A stretch of DNA of 64,000 bases from Hygrophila difformis (GCA_030278955.1 JAOANR010000002.1:21810057-21874056); one strand, 5' to 3'; shown: positions 13,338 to 26,522, counted from the first letter of the stretch. The notes: a model not told the origin generated them from the letters alone. Made by a program: numbers and translations.

Positions 13338-14410
13338 CCTTTCGGCAAGCAAGATATTTCAATTGCCTTTCGGCAAGCAAGATATTTCAATTGCCTTTCG
13401 GCAAGCAAGATATTTCAATTGCCTTTCGGCAAGCAAGATATTTCAATTGCCTTTCGGCAAGCAAGATATTTCAATTGTATTTTATCTCAAAGGGATTCCC
13501 AATCATTTAAACCTTAAAGGCTAATTTCATGTTTCGACAAGATTTCAAGATCTCTCAAGTTTAAAACCGATCGATGTCACAGTTTACGCCTTTTTGGTTT
13601 AAAAATCCATTTCTTAGGCGATTGATTTGAAATTTGTACATCATCTCAAAAACATCCCAACGAACAACTTTCGTGTTTTAAGTTTTTCGGAAAAACGATG
13701 GGAAGCATGTCAAAAATCAAGTTTTCTACTCAAATAGTATGCTGTCAGGATTCAGGTTTGACACCTTTCAAAGATTTGACTTTTTGACATATCAAATGAA
13801 CTTCAAAAATTCTGAAATTTTACAGGCACATACTAGACTTGATTTGCAACAACTTTTGTTTAGATCACATAGATTGGTTCGGGCTAGAAGTGATAGGAAT
13901 AAGCTCATCAAGATCGGTTATGAAATCTGTCATCCTTTGACAATTCTTAAAAACGCAGAATATGTCCGATACGATTTGGGGTATCAAAACTTGATGAAAA
14001 TGCATGAAATTTTACAGAGGTATTCAAGACTCATAGATCTACAATTCTTATGTTCAACACCAATCCTAGATCGGTCTAGATCCAAGGTCAAAATAACCAA
14101 CAAGTTTGAATAAAAATTCTGTCAAGGATTCTAAGATCCAGATTTGATACTCTTCGGTTTTGGGTTGGTTTCAGGTTTCAAAACATCATGAAAAATTCTA
14201 AAATTTTTACAGAAGCTAGATCTAAGTCTTAGAAACACTTTTCATGTTTTGGGTTTTCTTGTTTGAGCAGCTTTAGAGGTTCGAAAAATTCATACGAAAA
14301 CGCTGCGTTGAGGGTTTCTCTTGTTGACAGATTTTTATAAATTTTCTTGAGTTGAATCTCTATGTTTGGTTGCATTTTAAGTCACCCAAAACCATAGTAA
14401 GGTTAACTTA
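13338..14410 (-). mobile_element. Mosaic piece 5: inverted LTR centre
   Basis: Minus-oriented fragment from the 28-bp array (13338-13478) through four or five 190-bp units to GGTTAACTTA at 14410. The switch back to plus orientation happens within GTTAACTTA, a sequence present at two places of the same LTR, so the junction used 9 bases of homology. Confidence 0.8.
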
Positions 14411-14763
14411 CTCAGCGCGTTTTTGCTGACCCAAACCATTTATCCCCTTTTTCTACAGAGTACGAAGAATATGCATCGCCATATGCATACATGGGAACAT
14501 TTGGGGAAATCTCTATTTTAAATTCCTACAATTAATTACGACTTGCATGAACGGGCCTGTTTAACCCGTGTTTTGGCCATGTCGGCCCTTATACTTTATT
14601 TCCGCTGCACAACTCATATTTCCGCTGCAACTTTGATGTATTATTTTTAAATTATATATGAATGGGCTGTTTGAATATTTTAAATTCTGAAAAACCATAG
14701 CCTTGCATCTCTTTAGTGAGCTCGGAGAAACCGTGTCTTGCTAGGGAGGTGTGGCGGTGGCAT
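14411..14763 (+). mobile_element. Mosaic piece 6: LTR U5 end, plus, type A-like
   Basis: A 350-bp piece of the LTR 3' portion in plus orientation (CTCAGCGCGTTTTTGC to GTGGCGGTGGCAT). Its CTACAGAGTACGAAG variant matches TR-GAG-2 (38580-38600) rather than the type B neighbours. It is followed by an 18-base filler (14764-14781) that looks like a bit of 28-bp repeat joined to TGTAACACCCC. Confidence 0.75.
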
Positions 14764-14781
14764 TTTCAATTGTAACACCCC

Positions 14782-17567
14782 GTTCATGCAAATTCTAGTC
14801 TAACGCAAAATTTAAAATATAATGTAATCCCCAAAAATTCCCAGTATGCATATGATGATGCATATTCTTCAACTCTGAAAGAAAAAGAGGATAAATGGTT
14901 TGGGTCAGCAAAAACGCGCTGAGTAAGTTAACACATAGCATGGGTTAGGGGTTTCAAAGCCTTTAATTAAATTTTATTAAAAACATTTCTTGTAGGTAAT
15001 TCACAATTTGAGTTAATCATCCACTATAAATAAATGGCATGATTTAAGACATGAATAATGCCGTAAGTAAGTAAATAAAAATTTGAGCTTTTAAAAATTC
15101 TCCCCGATACGCCACCATCTCAACAATGTTTAATTTAGCCGGCAATCCGGCGGCCGCAGCCAATTTCATAAAATCTGAGCTTTTTAATATATTTCCCGTT
15201 ACGCCATCATCTCAACAATATATCATTTAGCCGGTGATCCGGCGGCCGCAGCCGTATCGCATTTCAAGTACTTCATTGGCCATCTTGGCACAGTTTCTCA
15301 TGTCTCATGTTTCAAGTTTATATTTCAATCCCATTCGGCAAGCATTATATTTCAATTGCCTTTCGGCAAGCAAGATATTTCAATTGCCTTTCGGCAAGCA
15401 AGATATTTCAATTGCCTTTCGGCAAGCAAGATATTTCAATTGCCTTTCGGCAAGCAAGATATTTCAATTGCCTTTCGGCAAGCAAGATATTTCAATTGCC
15501 TTTCGGCAAGCAAGATATTTCAATTGTATTTTATCTCAAAGGGATTCCCAATCATTTAAACCTTAAAGGCTAATTTCATGTTTCGACAAGATTTCAAGAT
15601 CTCTCAAATTTAAAACCGATCGATGTCACAGTTTACGCCTTTTTGGTTTAAAAATCCATTTCTTAGGCGATTGATTTGAAATTTGTACATCATCTCAAAA
15701 ACATCCCAACGAACAACTTTCGTGTTTTAAGTTTTCCGGAAAAACGATGGGAAGCATGTCAAAAATCAAGTTTTCTACTCAAATAGTATGCTGTCAGGAT
15801 TCAGGTTTGACACCTTTCAAAGATTTGACTTTTTGACATATCAAATGGACTTCAAAAATTCTGAAATTTTACAGGCACATACTAGACTTGATTTGCAACA
15901 ACTTTTGTTTAGAACTCAAAGATTGGTTCGGGCTAGAAATGATAGGAATAAGCTCCTCAAGATCGGTTATGAAATCTGTCATCCTTTGACAATTCCTAAA
16001 AACGCAGAATATGTCCGATACGATTTGGGGTATCAAAACTTGATGAAAATCTTTGAAATTTTTACACAATATAGCTTAAGCTTTTAGGATCAAAATCTTA
16101 GTTTTGAGTTTTCAGGTTTGAACACTCGAAGTAATAGAAATATGCTCATCAAGTTTGATTATGAAATCTGTCAAGGTTCTTGACATCGGTTCTAACGCAG
16201 ATCGGATTGGCTCGAGTTCGGAGGCTCAAATCTCAACGAAAAATTCTAAAAACTTACAGTAATATTCCAAACTCATAGATCTACAATTCTTATGTTCAAC
16301 ACCAATCCTAGATCGGCCTAGATCCATGGTCAAAATAACCAACAAGATTGAGTAAAAATTCTGTCCAAAGTTCTAAGATCCAGATTTAATACTCTTCGAT
16401 TTTGGGTTGGTTTCAGGTTTCAAAACATCATGAAAAATTATGAAATTTTTACAGAGGCTAGACCAAAGTCTTAGCAACACTTTTCATGTTTTGAGTTTTA
16501 TTGTTTGAGCAGCTTTAGAGGTTCGAAAAATTCATACGAAAACGCTGCGTTGAGGGTTTTCTCTTGTTGACAGATTTTTGTTAATTTTCTTGAGTTGAAT
16601 CTCTATGTTCGGTTGCATTTTAAGTCACCCAAAACCATAGTAAGGTTAACTTACAGTGGGGATGATGTTTAGGAAGTCACGGGGTCGTCCGGAATCCACG
16701 GGATGTCACGAACGAATCTCTTCCACCCGATTTATTCTTCCCTTGGCTCCGATTTGTGTTCGAATATGAAGATTCGTAAGTTAGTATGATGTTTATGATC
16801 TTAAAATCATAAGGAAACTTGAATAACATCTTACCAACAATCCAAAGCCTGCAATCCTTGATCTACACACTTCCTTGGTTGGATTTGGTTGCCGGAAACT
16901 CGTCGGAAAGTCGCCGGAAGTTCGTCGGAAGAGTGTTTGGCTTTTGGGAGAGTTTTTGGAGAGTTTGGGGTGAATGATTGATGAAAATGGCTGAGAATGG
17001 GGATGGGATTGATTACATAACATCCAAAAAGATGCCACACCCGTGATAGATCAAGATTCCCACCTTTGGGACCCAAAAAATGGCAAAAAGTCCCAAAAAC
17101 ACATAAATCCCGACTGCTACAGTAGCATGCTACAGTAGCGTGCTACAGTAGCATGCTACAGTAACTTTTTTTTTTTTTTTTTTTTTTATATATATATATA
17201 TTAAGATTCTTATCTTAAAAAAAAATCATAATGTGGGAATTTTTGTGATCTTGTAAGTCATACATAGCTTCAAAAAGGAATATATTCTTTATTTGAAAAT
17301 GACAAGATATGATTAATATTCCACCCTACAATTTCAAACCATAGTCAAATTATTCCCAATTATATTATGACATTCTAGAATAATTCATAAAAAAAATATG
17401 GGTAGAATGATTAATCAAGGATATATAGAAAATAGATAATTCTCATTATAATTTAAACATGTAAATATATACATGTATATACATGTGTACATGTTTGGAA
17501 AGATTATTTCAAGACCAAGGTATATATGTGTATATAAACTTGTATATGGATTTAAAATATTCTATGG
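14782..17567 (-). mobile_element. Mosaic piece 7: LTR type B, minus
   Basis: Minus-oriented type B LTR lacking about 250 bp of its 3' end and the first few hundred bases of U3. It contains 28-bp repeats 15330-15528, the inverted TGCTACTGTAGCA block at 17107-17164 and poly(T) 17165-17187. It ends at about 17567 in a T-run junction with piece 8. Confidence 0.85.
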
Positions 17568-17570
17568 TTT

Positions 17571-19413
17571 TTTCAATCCCATTCGGCAAGCATTATATTT
17601 CAATTGCCTTTCGGCAAGCAAGATATTTCAATTGCCTTTCGGCAAGCGAGATATTTCAATTGCCTTTCGGCAAGCAATATATTTCAATTGCCTTTCGGCA
17701 AGCAAGATATTTCAATTGCCTTTCGGCAAGCAAGATATTTCAATTGCCTTTCGGCAAGCAAGATATTTCAATTGTATTTTATCTCAAAGGGATTCCCAAT
17801 CATTTAAACCTTAAAGGCTAATTTCATGTTTCGACAAGATTTCAAGATCTCTCAAGTTTAAAACCGATCGATGTCACAGTTTACGCCTTTTTGGTTTAAA
17901 AATCCATTTCTTAGGCGATTGATTTGAAATTTGTACATCATCTCAAAAACATCCCAACGAACAACTTTCGTGTTTTAAGTTTTTCGGAAAAACGATGGGA
18001 AGCATGTCAAAAATCAAGTTTTCTACTCAAATAGTATGCTGTCAGGATTCAGGTTTGACACCTTTCAAAGATTTGACTTTTTGACATATCAAATGGACTT
18101 CAAAAATTCTGAAATTTTACAGGCACATACTAGACTTGATTTGCAACAACTTTTGTTTAGAACTCAAAGATTGGTTCGGGCTAGAAATGATAGGAATAAG
18201 CTCCTCAAGATCGGTTATGAAATCTGTCATCCTTTGACAATTCCTAAAAACGCAGAATATGTCCGATACGATTTGGGGTATCAAAACTTGATGAAAATTT
18301 CTGAAATTTTTACACAATATAGCTTAAGATCTTTGGATCAAAATCTTAGTTTTGAGTTTTCAGGTTTGAACACTCGAAGTAATAGAAATATGCTCATCAA
18401 GTTCGGTTAAGAAATCTGTCAAGGTTCTTGACATCGGTTCTAACGCAGATCGGATCGGCTCGAGTTTGGAGGTTCAAATCTCAATGAAAAATTCTAAAAA
18501 TTTGCAGAAATGTTCTATACTCATAGATCTACAATTCTTATGTTCAACTCCAATCCTAGATCGGCCTAGATCCAAGGTCAAAATGGCTAACAAGATTGAG
18601 AATGAAATCTGTCCAAGGTTCTAAGATCCAGATTTAATACTCTTCGGTTTTGGGTTGGTTTCAGGTTTCAAAACATCATGAAAAATTATGAAATTTTTAC
18701 AGAGGCTAGACCAAAGTCTTAGCAACACTTTTCATGTTTTGAGTTTTATTGTTTGAGCAGCTTTAGAGGTTCGAAAAATTCATACGAAAACGCTGCGTTG
18801 AGGGTTTTCTCTTGTTGACAGATTTTTGTTAATTTTCTTGAGTTGAATCTCTATGTTTGGTTGCATTTTAAGTCACCCAAAACCATAGTAAGGTTAACTT
18901 ACAGTGGGGATAATGTCTAGGAAGTCACGGGGTCGTCCGGAATCCACGGGATGTCACGAACGAATCTCTTCCACCCGATTTATTCTTCCCTTGGCTCCGA
19001 TTTGTGTTCGAATATGAAGATTCGTAAGTTAGGATGATGTTTATGATCTTAAAACCATATGGAAACTTGAATAACATCTTACCAACAATCCAAAGCCTGC
19101 AATCCTTGATCTACACACTTTCTTGGTTGGATTTGGTTGCCGGAAACTCGTCGGAAAGTCGCCGGAAGTTCGTCGGAAGAGTGTTTGGCTTTTGGGAGAG
19201 TTTTTGGAGAGTTTGGGGTGAATGATTGATGAAAATGGCTGACAATGGAGTGTTAGTGACCTCTATAATCATCCAAAATATGCCTCCCCCGTGATAGATC
19301 AAGATTCCCACCTTTGGGACCCAAAAAATGGCAAAAAGTCGCCAAAAATGCATAATGCCCGACTGCTACAGTAGCATGCTACAGTAGCGTGCTACAGTAG
19401 TATGCTGCAGTAA

Positions 19414-19445
<32 letters not shown>

Positions 19446-20048
19446 TTTTTTTTTTTTATTAAGATTCTTATCTTAAAAAAAATCATAATGTGGGAATTTT
19501 TGTGATCTTGTAAGTCATACATAGCTTCAAAAAGGAATATATTCTTTATTTGAAAATGACAAGATATGATTAATATTCCACCCTACAATTTCAAACCATA
19601 GTCAAATTATTCCCAATTATATTATGGCATTCTAGAATAATCCCATAATTAAAAAAATATATGGGTAGAATGATTAATCAAGGATATAGAAAATAGATAA
19701 TTCTCATTATAATTTAAACATGTAAATATATACATGTATATACATGTGTACATGTTTGGAAAGATTATTTCAAGACCAAGGTATATATGTGTATATAAAC
19801 TTGTATATGGATTTAAAATATTCTATGAACCATATACTTATTACACTTGATATTGAAATCCATATATTTATTTGAAAAGACAAATATATATAATTTTTCA
19901 AAGTATGTTTTGTAGAAAATAATATACTAATCTTTAAGCACATATTTGAACATATAAATATATATAGATTTGATTAAAAATCTACTTAGTGAATTAATCA
20001 AAAATATATATTCATATATATATTTCGGGCAATTTCTATGGTATTACA
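17571..20048 (-). mobile_element. Mosaic piece 8: LTR type B, minus, with intact LTR start
   Basis: From the 28-bp array (17577-17776) to the type B start TGTAATACCATAG (minus, beginning at 20048). Motif landmarks show the internal period clearly: the GAAATTTTACAG-like element occurs at 17926, 18111, 18303, 18495 and 18690. Confidence 0.85.
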
Positions 20049-20117
20049 ATCTACCCTCCTTAAGAATCAACTTCGTCCCCGAAGTTGCGCGATATTTCAA
20101 TTGAATATATTCCTCAT
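20049..20117 (-). promoter_or_regulatory. Purine tract, hairpin and filler next to type B LTR
   Basis: Minus strand: AAGGAGGGTAGAT abuts the LTR start at 20048. The stem CAACTTCG/CGAAGTTG with loop GGGA lies just upstream (20087-20068). From 20092 to 20117 the sequence is a filler made of a 28-bp repeat scrap (ATATTTCAATTG) and an U3 scrap (AATATATTCCT), then the 3' end of piece 9 begins. Confidence 0.75.
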
Positions 20118-23100
20118 TGTAACACCCCGGTTTTGGTAACCCAGGCCGGGATGCCACCGCCACACCTCCCTAGCAAGACACGGTTTCTCCGAGCTCACTA
20201 AAGAGATGCAAGGCTATGGTTTTTCAGAATTAAAAATATTCAAACAGCCCATCCATATATAATTTAAAATTAATACATCAAAGTTGCAGCGGAAATATAA
20301 ATTGTGCAGCGGAAATAAAGTATGAGGGCCGACATGGCCAAAACACGGGTTAAACAGGCCCGTTCATGCAAATTCTAGTCTAACGCAAAATTTAAAATAT
20401 AATGTAATCCCCAAAAATTCCCAGTATGCATATGATGATGCATATTCTTCAACTCTGAAAGAAAAAGAGGATAAATGGTTTGGGTCAGCAAAAACGCGCT
20501 GAGTAAGTTAACACATAGCATGGGTTAGGGGTTTCAAAGCCTTTAATTAAATTTTATTAAAAACATTTCTTGTAGGTAATTCACAATTTGAGTTAATCAT
20601 CCACTATAAATAAATGGCATGATTTAAGACATGAATAATGCCGTAAGTAAGTAAATAAAAATTTGAGCTTTTAAAAATTCTCCCCGATACGTCACCATCA
20701 AAACAATGTTTAATTTAGCCGGCAATCCGGCGGCCGCAGCCAATTTCATAAAATCTGAGCTTTTTAATATATTTCCCGTTACGCCATCATCTCAACAATA
20801 TATCATTTAGCCGGTGATCCGGCGGCCGCAGCCGTATCGCATTTCAAGTACTTCATTGGCCATCTTGGCACAGTTTCTCATGTCTCATGTTTCAAGTTTA
20901 TATTTCAATCCCATTCGGCAAGCATTATATTTCAATTGCCTTTCGGCAAGCAAGATATTTCAATTGCCTTTCGGCAAGCAAGATATTTCAATTGCCTTTC
21001 GGCAAGCAAGATATTTCAATTGCCTTTCGGCAAGCAAGATATTTCAATTGCCTTTCGGCAAGCAAGATATTTCAATTGCCTTTCGGCAAGCAAGATATTT
21101 CAATTGTATTTTATCTCAAAGGGATTCCCAATCATTTAAACCTTAAAGGCTAATTTCATGTTTCGACAAGATTTCAAGATCTCTCAAGTTTAAAACCGAT
21201 CGATGTCACAGTTTACGCCTTTTTGGTTTAAAAATCCATTTCTTAGGCGATTGATTTGAAATTTGTACATCATCTCAAAAACATCCCAACGAACAACTTT
21301 CGTGTTTTAAGTTTTTCGGAAAAACGATGGGAAGCATGTCAAAAATCAAGTTTTCTACTCAAATAGTATGCTGTCAGGATTCAGGTTTGACACCTTTCAA
21401 AGATTTGACTTTTTGACATATCAAATGGACTTAAAAAATTCTGAAATTTTACAGGCACATACTAGACTTGATTTGCAACAACTTTTGTTTAGAACTCAAA
21501 GATTGGTTCGGGCTAGAAATGATAGGAATAAGCTCCTCAAGATCGGTTATGAAATCTGTCATCCTTTGACAATTCCTAAAAACGCAGAATATGTCCGATA
21601 CGATTTGGGGTATCAAAACTTGATGAAAATCTTTGAAATTTTTACACAATATAGCTTAAGCTTTTAGGATCAAAATCTTAGTTTTGAGTTTTCAGGTTTG
21701 AACACTCGAAGTAATAGAAATATGCTCATCAAGTTTGATTATGAAATCTGTCAAGGTTCTTGACATCGGTTCTAACGCAGATTGGATTGGCTCGAGTTCG
21801 GAGGCTCAAATCTCAACGAAAAATTCTAAAAACTTACAGTAATATTCCAAACTCATAGATCTACAATTCTTATGTTCAACACCAATCCTAGATCGGCCTA
21901 GATCCAAGGTCAAAATAACCAACAAATTTGAATAAAGAATCTATCACCACTTCAAGATCTAAGTCGATGGCAGGTCTGTTCATGGTCGTTTTCGGATATC
22001 AAAACACGATGAAAAATTATGAAATTTTTACAGTAGCTAGATTAATGTCTTAGGAATGTTTTTCATGTTTTGGGTTTTTCCGTTTGAAGACTTTTAAGGG
22101 TTCGAAAAATTCATACGAAAACGCTGCGTTGAGGGTTTTCTCTTGTTGACAGATTTTTGTTAATTTCCTTGAGTTGAATCTCTATGTTTGGTTGCATTTT
22201 AAGTCACCCAAAACCATAGTAAGGTTAACTTACAGTGGGGATGATGTTTAGGAAGTCACGGGGTCGTCCGGAATCCACGGGATGTCACGAACGAATCTCT
22301 TCCACCCGATTTATTCTTCCCTTGGCTCCGATTTGTGTTCGAATATGAAGATTCGTAAGTTAGTATGATGTTTATGATCTTAAAATCATAAGGAAACTTG
22401 AATAACATCTTACCAACAATCCAAAGCCTGCAATCCTTGATCTACACACTTCCTTGGTTGGATTTGGTTGCCGGAAACTCGTCGGAAAGTCGCCGGAAGT
22501 TCGTCGGAAGAGTGTTTGGCTTTTGGGAGAGTTTTTGGAGAGTTTGGGGTGAATGATTGATGAAAATGGCTGACAATGGAGTGTTAGGGACCTCTATAAT
22601 CATCCAAAATATGCCTCCCCCGTGATAGATCAAGATTCCCACCTTTGGGACCCAAAAAATGGCAAAAAGTCGCCAAAAATGCATAATGCCCGACTGCTAC
22701 AGTAGCATGCTACAGTAGCGTGCTACAGTAGTATGCTACAGTAACTTTTTTTTTTTTTTTTTTTTTTTTAAAATTTTTTTTTTTTTATTAAGATTCTTAT
22801 CTTAAAAAAAATCATAATGTGGGAATTTTTGTGATCTTGTAAGTCATACATAGCTTCAAAAAGGAATATATTCTTTATTTGAAAATGACAAGATATGATT
22901 AATATTCCACCCTACAATTTCAAACCATAGTCAAATTATTCCCAATTATATTATGGCATTCTAGAATAATCCCATAATAAAAAAAATATATGGGTAGAAT
23001 GATTAATCAAGGATATAGAAAATAGATAATTCTCATTATAATTTAAACATGTAAATATATACATGTATATACATGTGTACATGTTTGGAAAGATTATTTC

Positions 23101-23377
23101 AAGACCAAGGTATATATGTGTATATAAACTTGTATATGGATTTAAAATATTCTATGAACCATATACTTATTACACTTGATATTGAAATCCATATATTTAT
23201 TTGAAAAGACAAATATATATAATTTTTCAAAGTATGTTTTGTAGAAAATAATATACTAATCTTTAAGCACATATTTGAACATATAAATATATATAGATTT
23301 GATTAAAAATCTACTTAGTGAATTAATCAAAAATATATATTCATATATATATTTCGGGCAATTTCTATGGTATTACA
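20118..23377 (-). mobile_element. Complete type B LTR (3260 bp)
   Basis: The only uninterrupted type B LTR. Minus strand from TGTAATACCATAG (23377) to GGGGTGTTACA (20118), with TG...CA ends and an adjoining purine tract on its 5' side (23378-23390). Left flank CTCAT shows no matching duplication on the right, as expected if this is the 3' LTR of a truncated element. It serves as reference for the other pieces. Confidence 0.88.
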
Positions 23378-23932
23378 ATCTACCCTCCTTAAGAATCAAC
23401 TTCGTCCCCGAAGTTGCGCGACTTATTGACCGATTGATTGATTGCGATTGTATCATTAAATTTCTTCCGACTTCACGGGTTCTTGGAATTAAAATTCTTT
23501 TCCTTCTTGAATTTAATTCCAATTATCTTGACTCAATTCATGGAATGTCTTCGGGCTTCCTTTCCCTCTTTTATTCCATTTTGAATTTAAATCTATCGGC
23601 GTTTCATATCCGAGCAATAATTTATTGTGATAAATTATTTTCTTCTTCTCGGATATATTTCGACATTGATCGGAATAAATTTTTATTCCTTTGGGCGTTG
23701 ATAAAAATCTGGGGTATTACAGTCTACCCCCCTTAAGAATCAACTTCGTCCTCGAAGTTGTGTTTCGGCTTTTCTCGCGCTAAGAGTTAGGGTTCTTTTG
23801 TTTACTATTTGCGATATTGTGTTTTTGAATTATTGTTCGATTGTTGATTATTGTTTGACTGAACCCAGAATTGAAATTTCCAAGTTGCCTACGTACCCTG
23901 TGAAGGGATCAAGTCATTACGTAGTTCAAACA
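23378..23932 (-). mobile_element. U3 relay: two stacked purine-tract/LTR-start modules
   Basis: Minus strand from 23932 leftwards: a U3 first block, hairpin CAACTTCG/AGGA/CGAAGTTG and purine tract AAGGGGGGTAGAC. Next comes an LTR start TGTAATACCCCAG at 23721, 344 bp of U3 related to TR-GAG-2 (35823 onward), a second hairpin (23416-23397), a purine tract and the type B start at 23377. The same order is repeated at 27131-27754. An open frame of 145 codons here lies on the opposite strand and has no domain. Confidence 0.75.
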
Positions 23933-24031
23933 ATATCAAACAACAAAACACAATGATACAATCGCAATCAATCAATCGGTCAATAAGTCGCGCAACTTCG
24001 GGGACGAAGTTGATTCTTAAGGAGGGTAGAT
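23933..24031 (+). promoter_or_regulatory. Inverted copy of hairpin and purine tract
   Basis: Plus strand: CACAATGATACAATCGC, then stem CAACTTCG (23993-24000), loop GGGA, CGAAGTTG (24005-24012), purine tract AAGGAGGGTAGAT and LTR start at 24032. It mirrors 23378-23457, so the two type B LTRs stand head to head with this 0.65-kb centre. Confidence 0.8.
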
Positions 24032-24641
24032 TGTAATACCATAGAAATTGCCCGATATATATGTATGAATATATATATTTTGATCAATTCACTAAGTAGA
24101 TTTTTAATCAAATCTATATATATTTATATGTTCAAATATGTGCTTAAAGATTAGTATATTATTTTCTACAAAACATACTTTGAAAAATTATATATATTTG
24201 TCTTTTCAAATAAATATATGGATTTCAATATCAAGTGTAATAAGTATATGGTTCATAGAATATTTTAAATCCATATACAAGTTTATATACACATATATAC
24301 CTTGGTCTTGAAATAATCTTTCCAAACATATACACATGTATATACATGTATATATTTACATATTTAAATTATAATGAGAATTATCTATTTTCTATATATC
24401 CTTGATTAATCATTCTACCCATATTTTTTTATGAATTATTCTAGAATGCCATAATATAATTGGGAATAATTTGACTATGGTTTGAAATTGTAGGGTGGAA
24501 TATTAATCATATCTTGTCATTTTCAAATAAAGAATATATTCCTTTTTGAAGCTATGTATGACTTACAAGATCACAAAAATTCCCACATTATGATTTTTTT
24601 TAAGATAAGAATCTTAATATATATATATATATAAAAAAAAA

Positions 24642-24679
<38 letters not shown>

Positions 24680-26522
24680 ACTGTAGCATGCTACTGTAGC
24701 ACGCTACTGTAGCATGCTACTGTAGCAGTCGGGATTTATGTGTTTTTGGGACTTTTTGCCATTTTTTGGGTCCCAAAGGTGGGAATCTTGATCTATCACG
24801 GGTGTGGCATCTTTTTGGATGTTATGTAATCAATCCCATCCCCATTCTCAGCCATTTTCATCAATCATTCACCCCAAACTCTCCAAAAACTCTCCCAAAA
24901 GCCAAACACTCTTCCGACGAACTTCCGGCGACTTTCCGACGAGTTTCCGGCAACCAAATCCAACCAAGGAAGTGTGTAGATCAAGGATTGCAGGCTTTGG
25001 ATTGTTGGTAAGATGTTATTCAAGTTTCCTTATGATTTTAAGATCATAAACATCATACTAACTTACGAATCTTCATATTCAAACACAAATCGGAGCCAAG
25101 GGAAGAATAAATCGGGTGGAAGAGATTCGTTCGTGACATCCCGTGGATTCCGGACGACCCCGTGACTTCCTAAACATCATCCCCACTGTAAGTTAACCTT
25201 ACTATGGTTTTGGGTGACTTAAAATGCAACCAAACATAGAGATTCAACTCAAGGAAATTAACAAAAATCTGTCAACAAGAGAAAACCCTCAACGCAGCGT
25301 TTTCGTATGAATTTTTCGAACCCTTAAAAGTCTTCAAACGGAAAAACCCAAAACATGAAAAACATTCCTAAGACATTAATCTAGCTACTGTAAAAATTTC
25401 ATAATTTTTCATCGTGTTTTGATATCCGAAAACGACCATGAACAGACCTGCCATCGACTTAGATCTTGAAGTGGTGATAGATTCTTTATTCAAACTTGTT
25501 GGTTATTTTGACCTTGGATCTAGGCCGATCTAGGATTGGTGTTGAACATAAGAATTGTAGATCTATGAGTTTGGAATATTACTGTAAGTTTTTAGAATTT
25601 TTCGTTGAGATTTGAGCCTCCGAACTCGAGCCAATCCGATCTGCGTTAGAACCGATGTCAAGAACCTTGACAGATTTCATAATCAAACTTGATGAGCATA
25701 TTTCTATTACTTCGAGTGTTCAAACCTGAAAACTCAAAACTAAGATTTTGATCCTAAAAGCTTAAGCTATATTGTGTAAAAATTTCAAAGATTTTCATCA
25801 AGTTTTGATACCCCAAATCGTATCGGACATATTCTGCGTTTTTAGGAATTGTCAAAGGATGACAGATTTCATAACCGATCTTGAGGAGCTTATTCCTATC
25901 ATTTCTAGCCCGAACCAATCTTTGAGTTCTAAACAAAATTTGTTGCAAATCAAGTCTAGTATGTGCCTGTAAAATTTCAGAATTTTTGAAGTCCATTTGA
26001 TATGTCAAAAAGTCAAATCTTTGAAAGGTGTCAAACCTGAATCCTGACAGCATACTATTTGAGTAGAAAACTTGATTTTTGACATGCTTCCCATCGTTTT
26101 TCCGAAAAACTTAAAACACGAAAGTTGTTTGTTGGGATGTTTTTGAGATGATGTACAAATTTCAAATCAATCGCCTAAGAAATGGATTTTTAAACCAAAA
26201 AGGCGTAAACTGTGACATCGATCGGTTTTAAACTTGAGAGATCTTGAAATCTTGTCGAAACATGAAATTAGCCTTTAAGGTTTAAATGATTGGGAATCCC
26301 TTTGAGATAAAATACAATTGAAATATCTTGCTTGCCGAAAGGCAATTGAAATATCTTGCTTGCCGAAAGGCAATTGAAATATCTTGCTTGCCGAAAGGCA
26401 ATTGAAATATCTTGCTTGCCGAAAGGCAATTGAAATATCTTGCTTGCCGAAAGGCAATTGAAATATCTTGCTTGCCGAAAGGCAATTGAAATATCTTGCT
26501 TGCCGAAAGGCAATTGAAATAT
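24032..26522 (+). mobile_element. Mosaic piece 12: type B LTR, plus, right arm of inverted repeat
   Basis: Starts exactly at TGTAATACCATAG and continues to the end of the 28-bp array (26522). Its mirror is the LTR at 20118-23377, giving arms of about 2.5 kb. Poly(A) is at 24635-24676 and the TGCTACTGTAGCA block at 24677-24728. Confidence 0.88.

Noticed and set aside
20113..20117. Target duplication of the complete type B LTR
   Set aside because: CTCAT has no partner after the LTR; the right side is a purine tract, so this is an LTR next to internal sequence, not a solo LTR with TSD.
23299..23736. 145-codon open frame (and identical one at 27052-27489)
   Set aside because: Lies antisense across an LTR start, purine tract and U3. 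No domain, and its second copy is part of a duplicated LTR segment.
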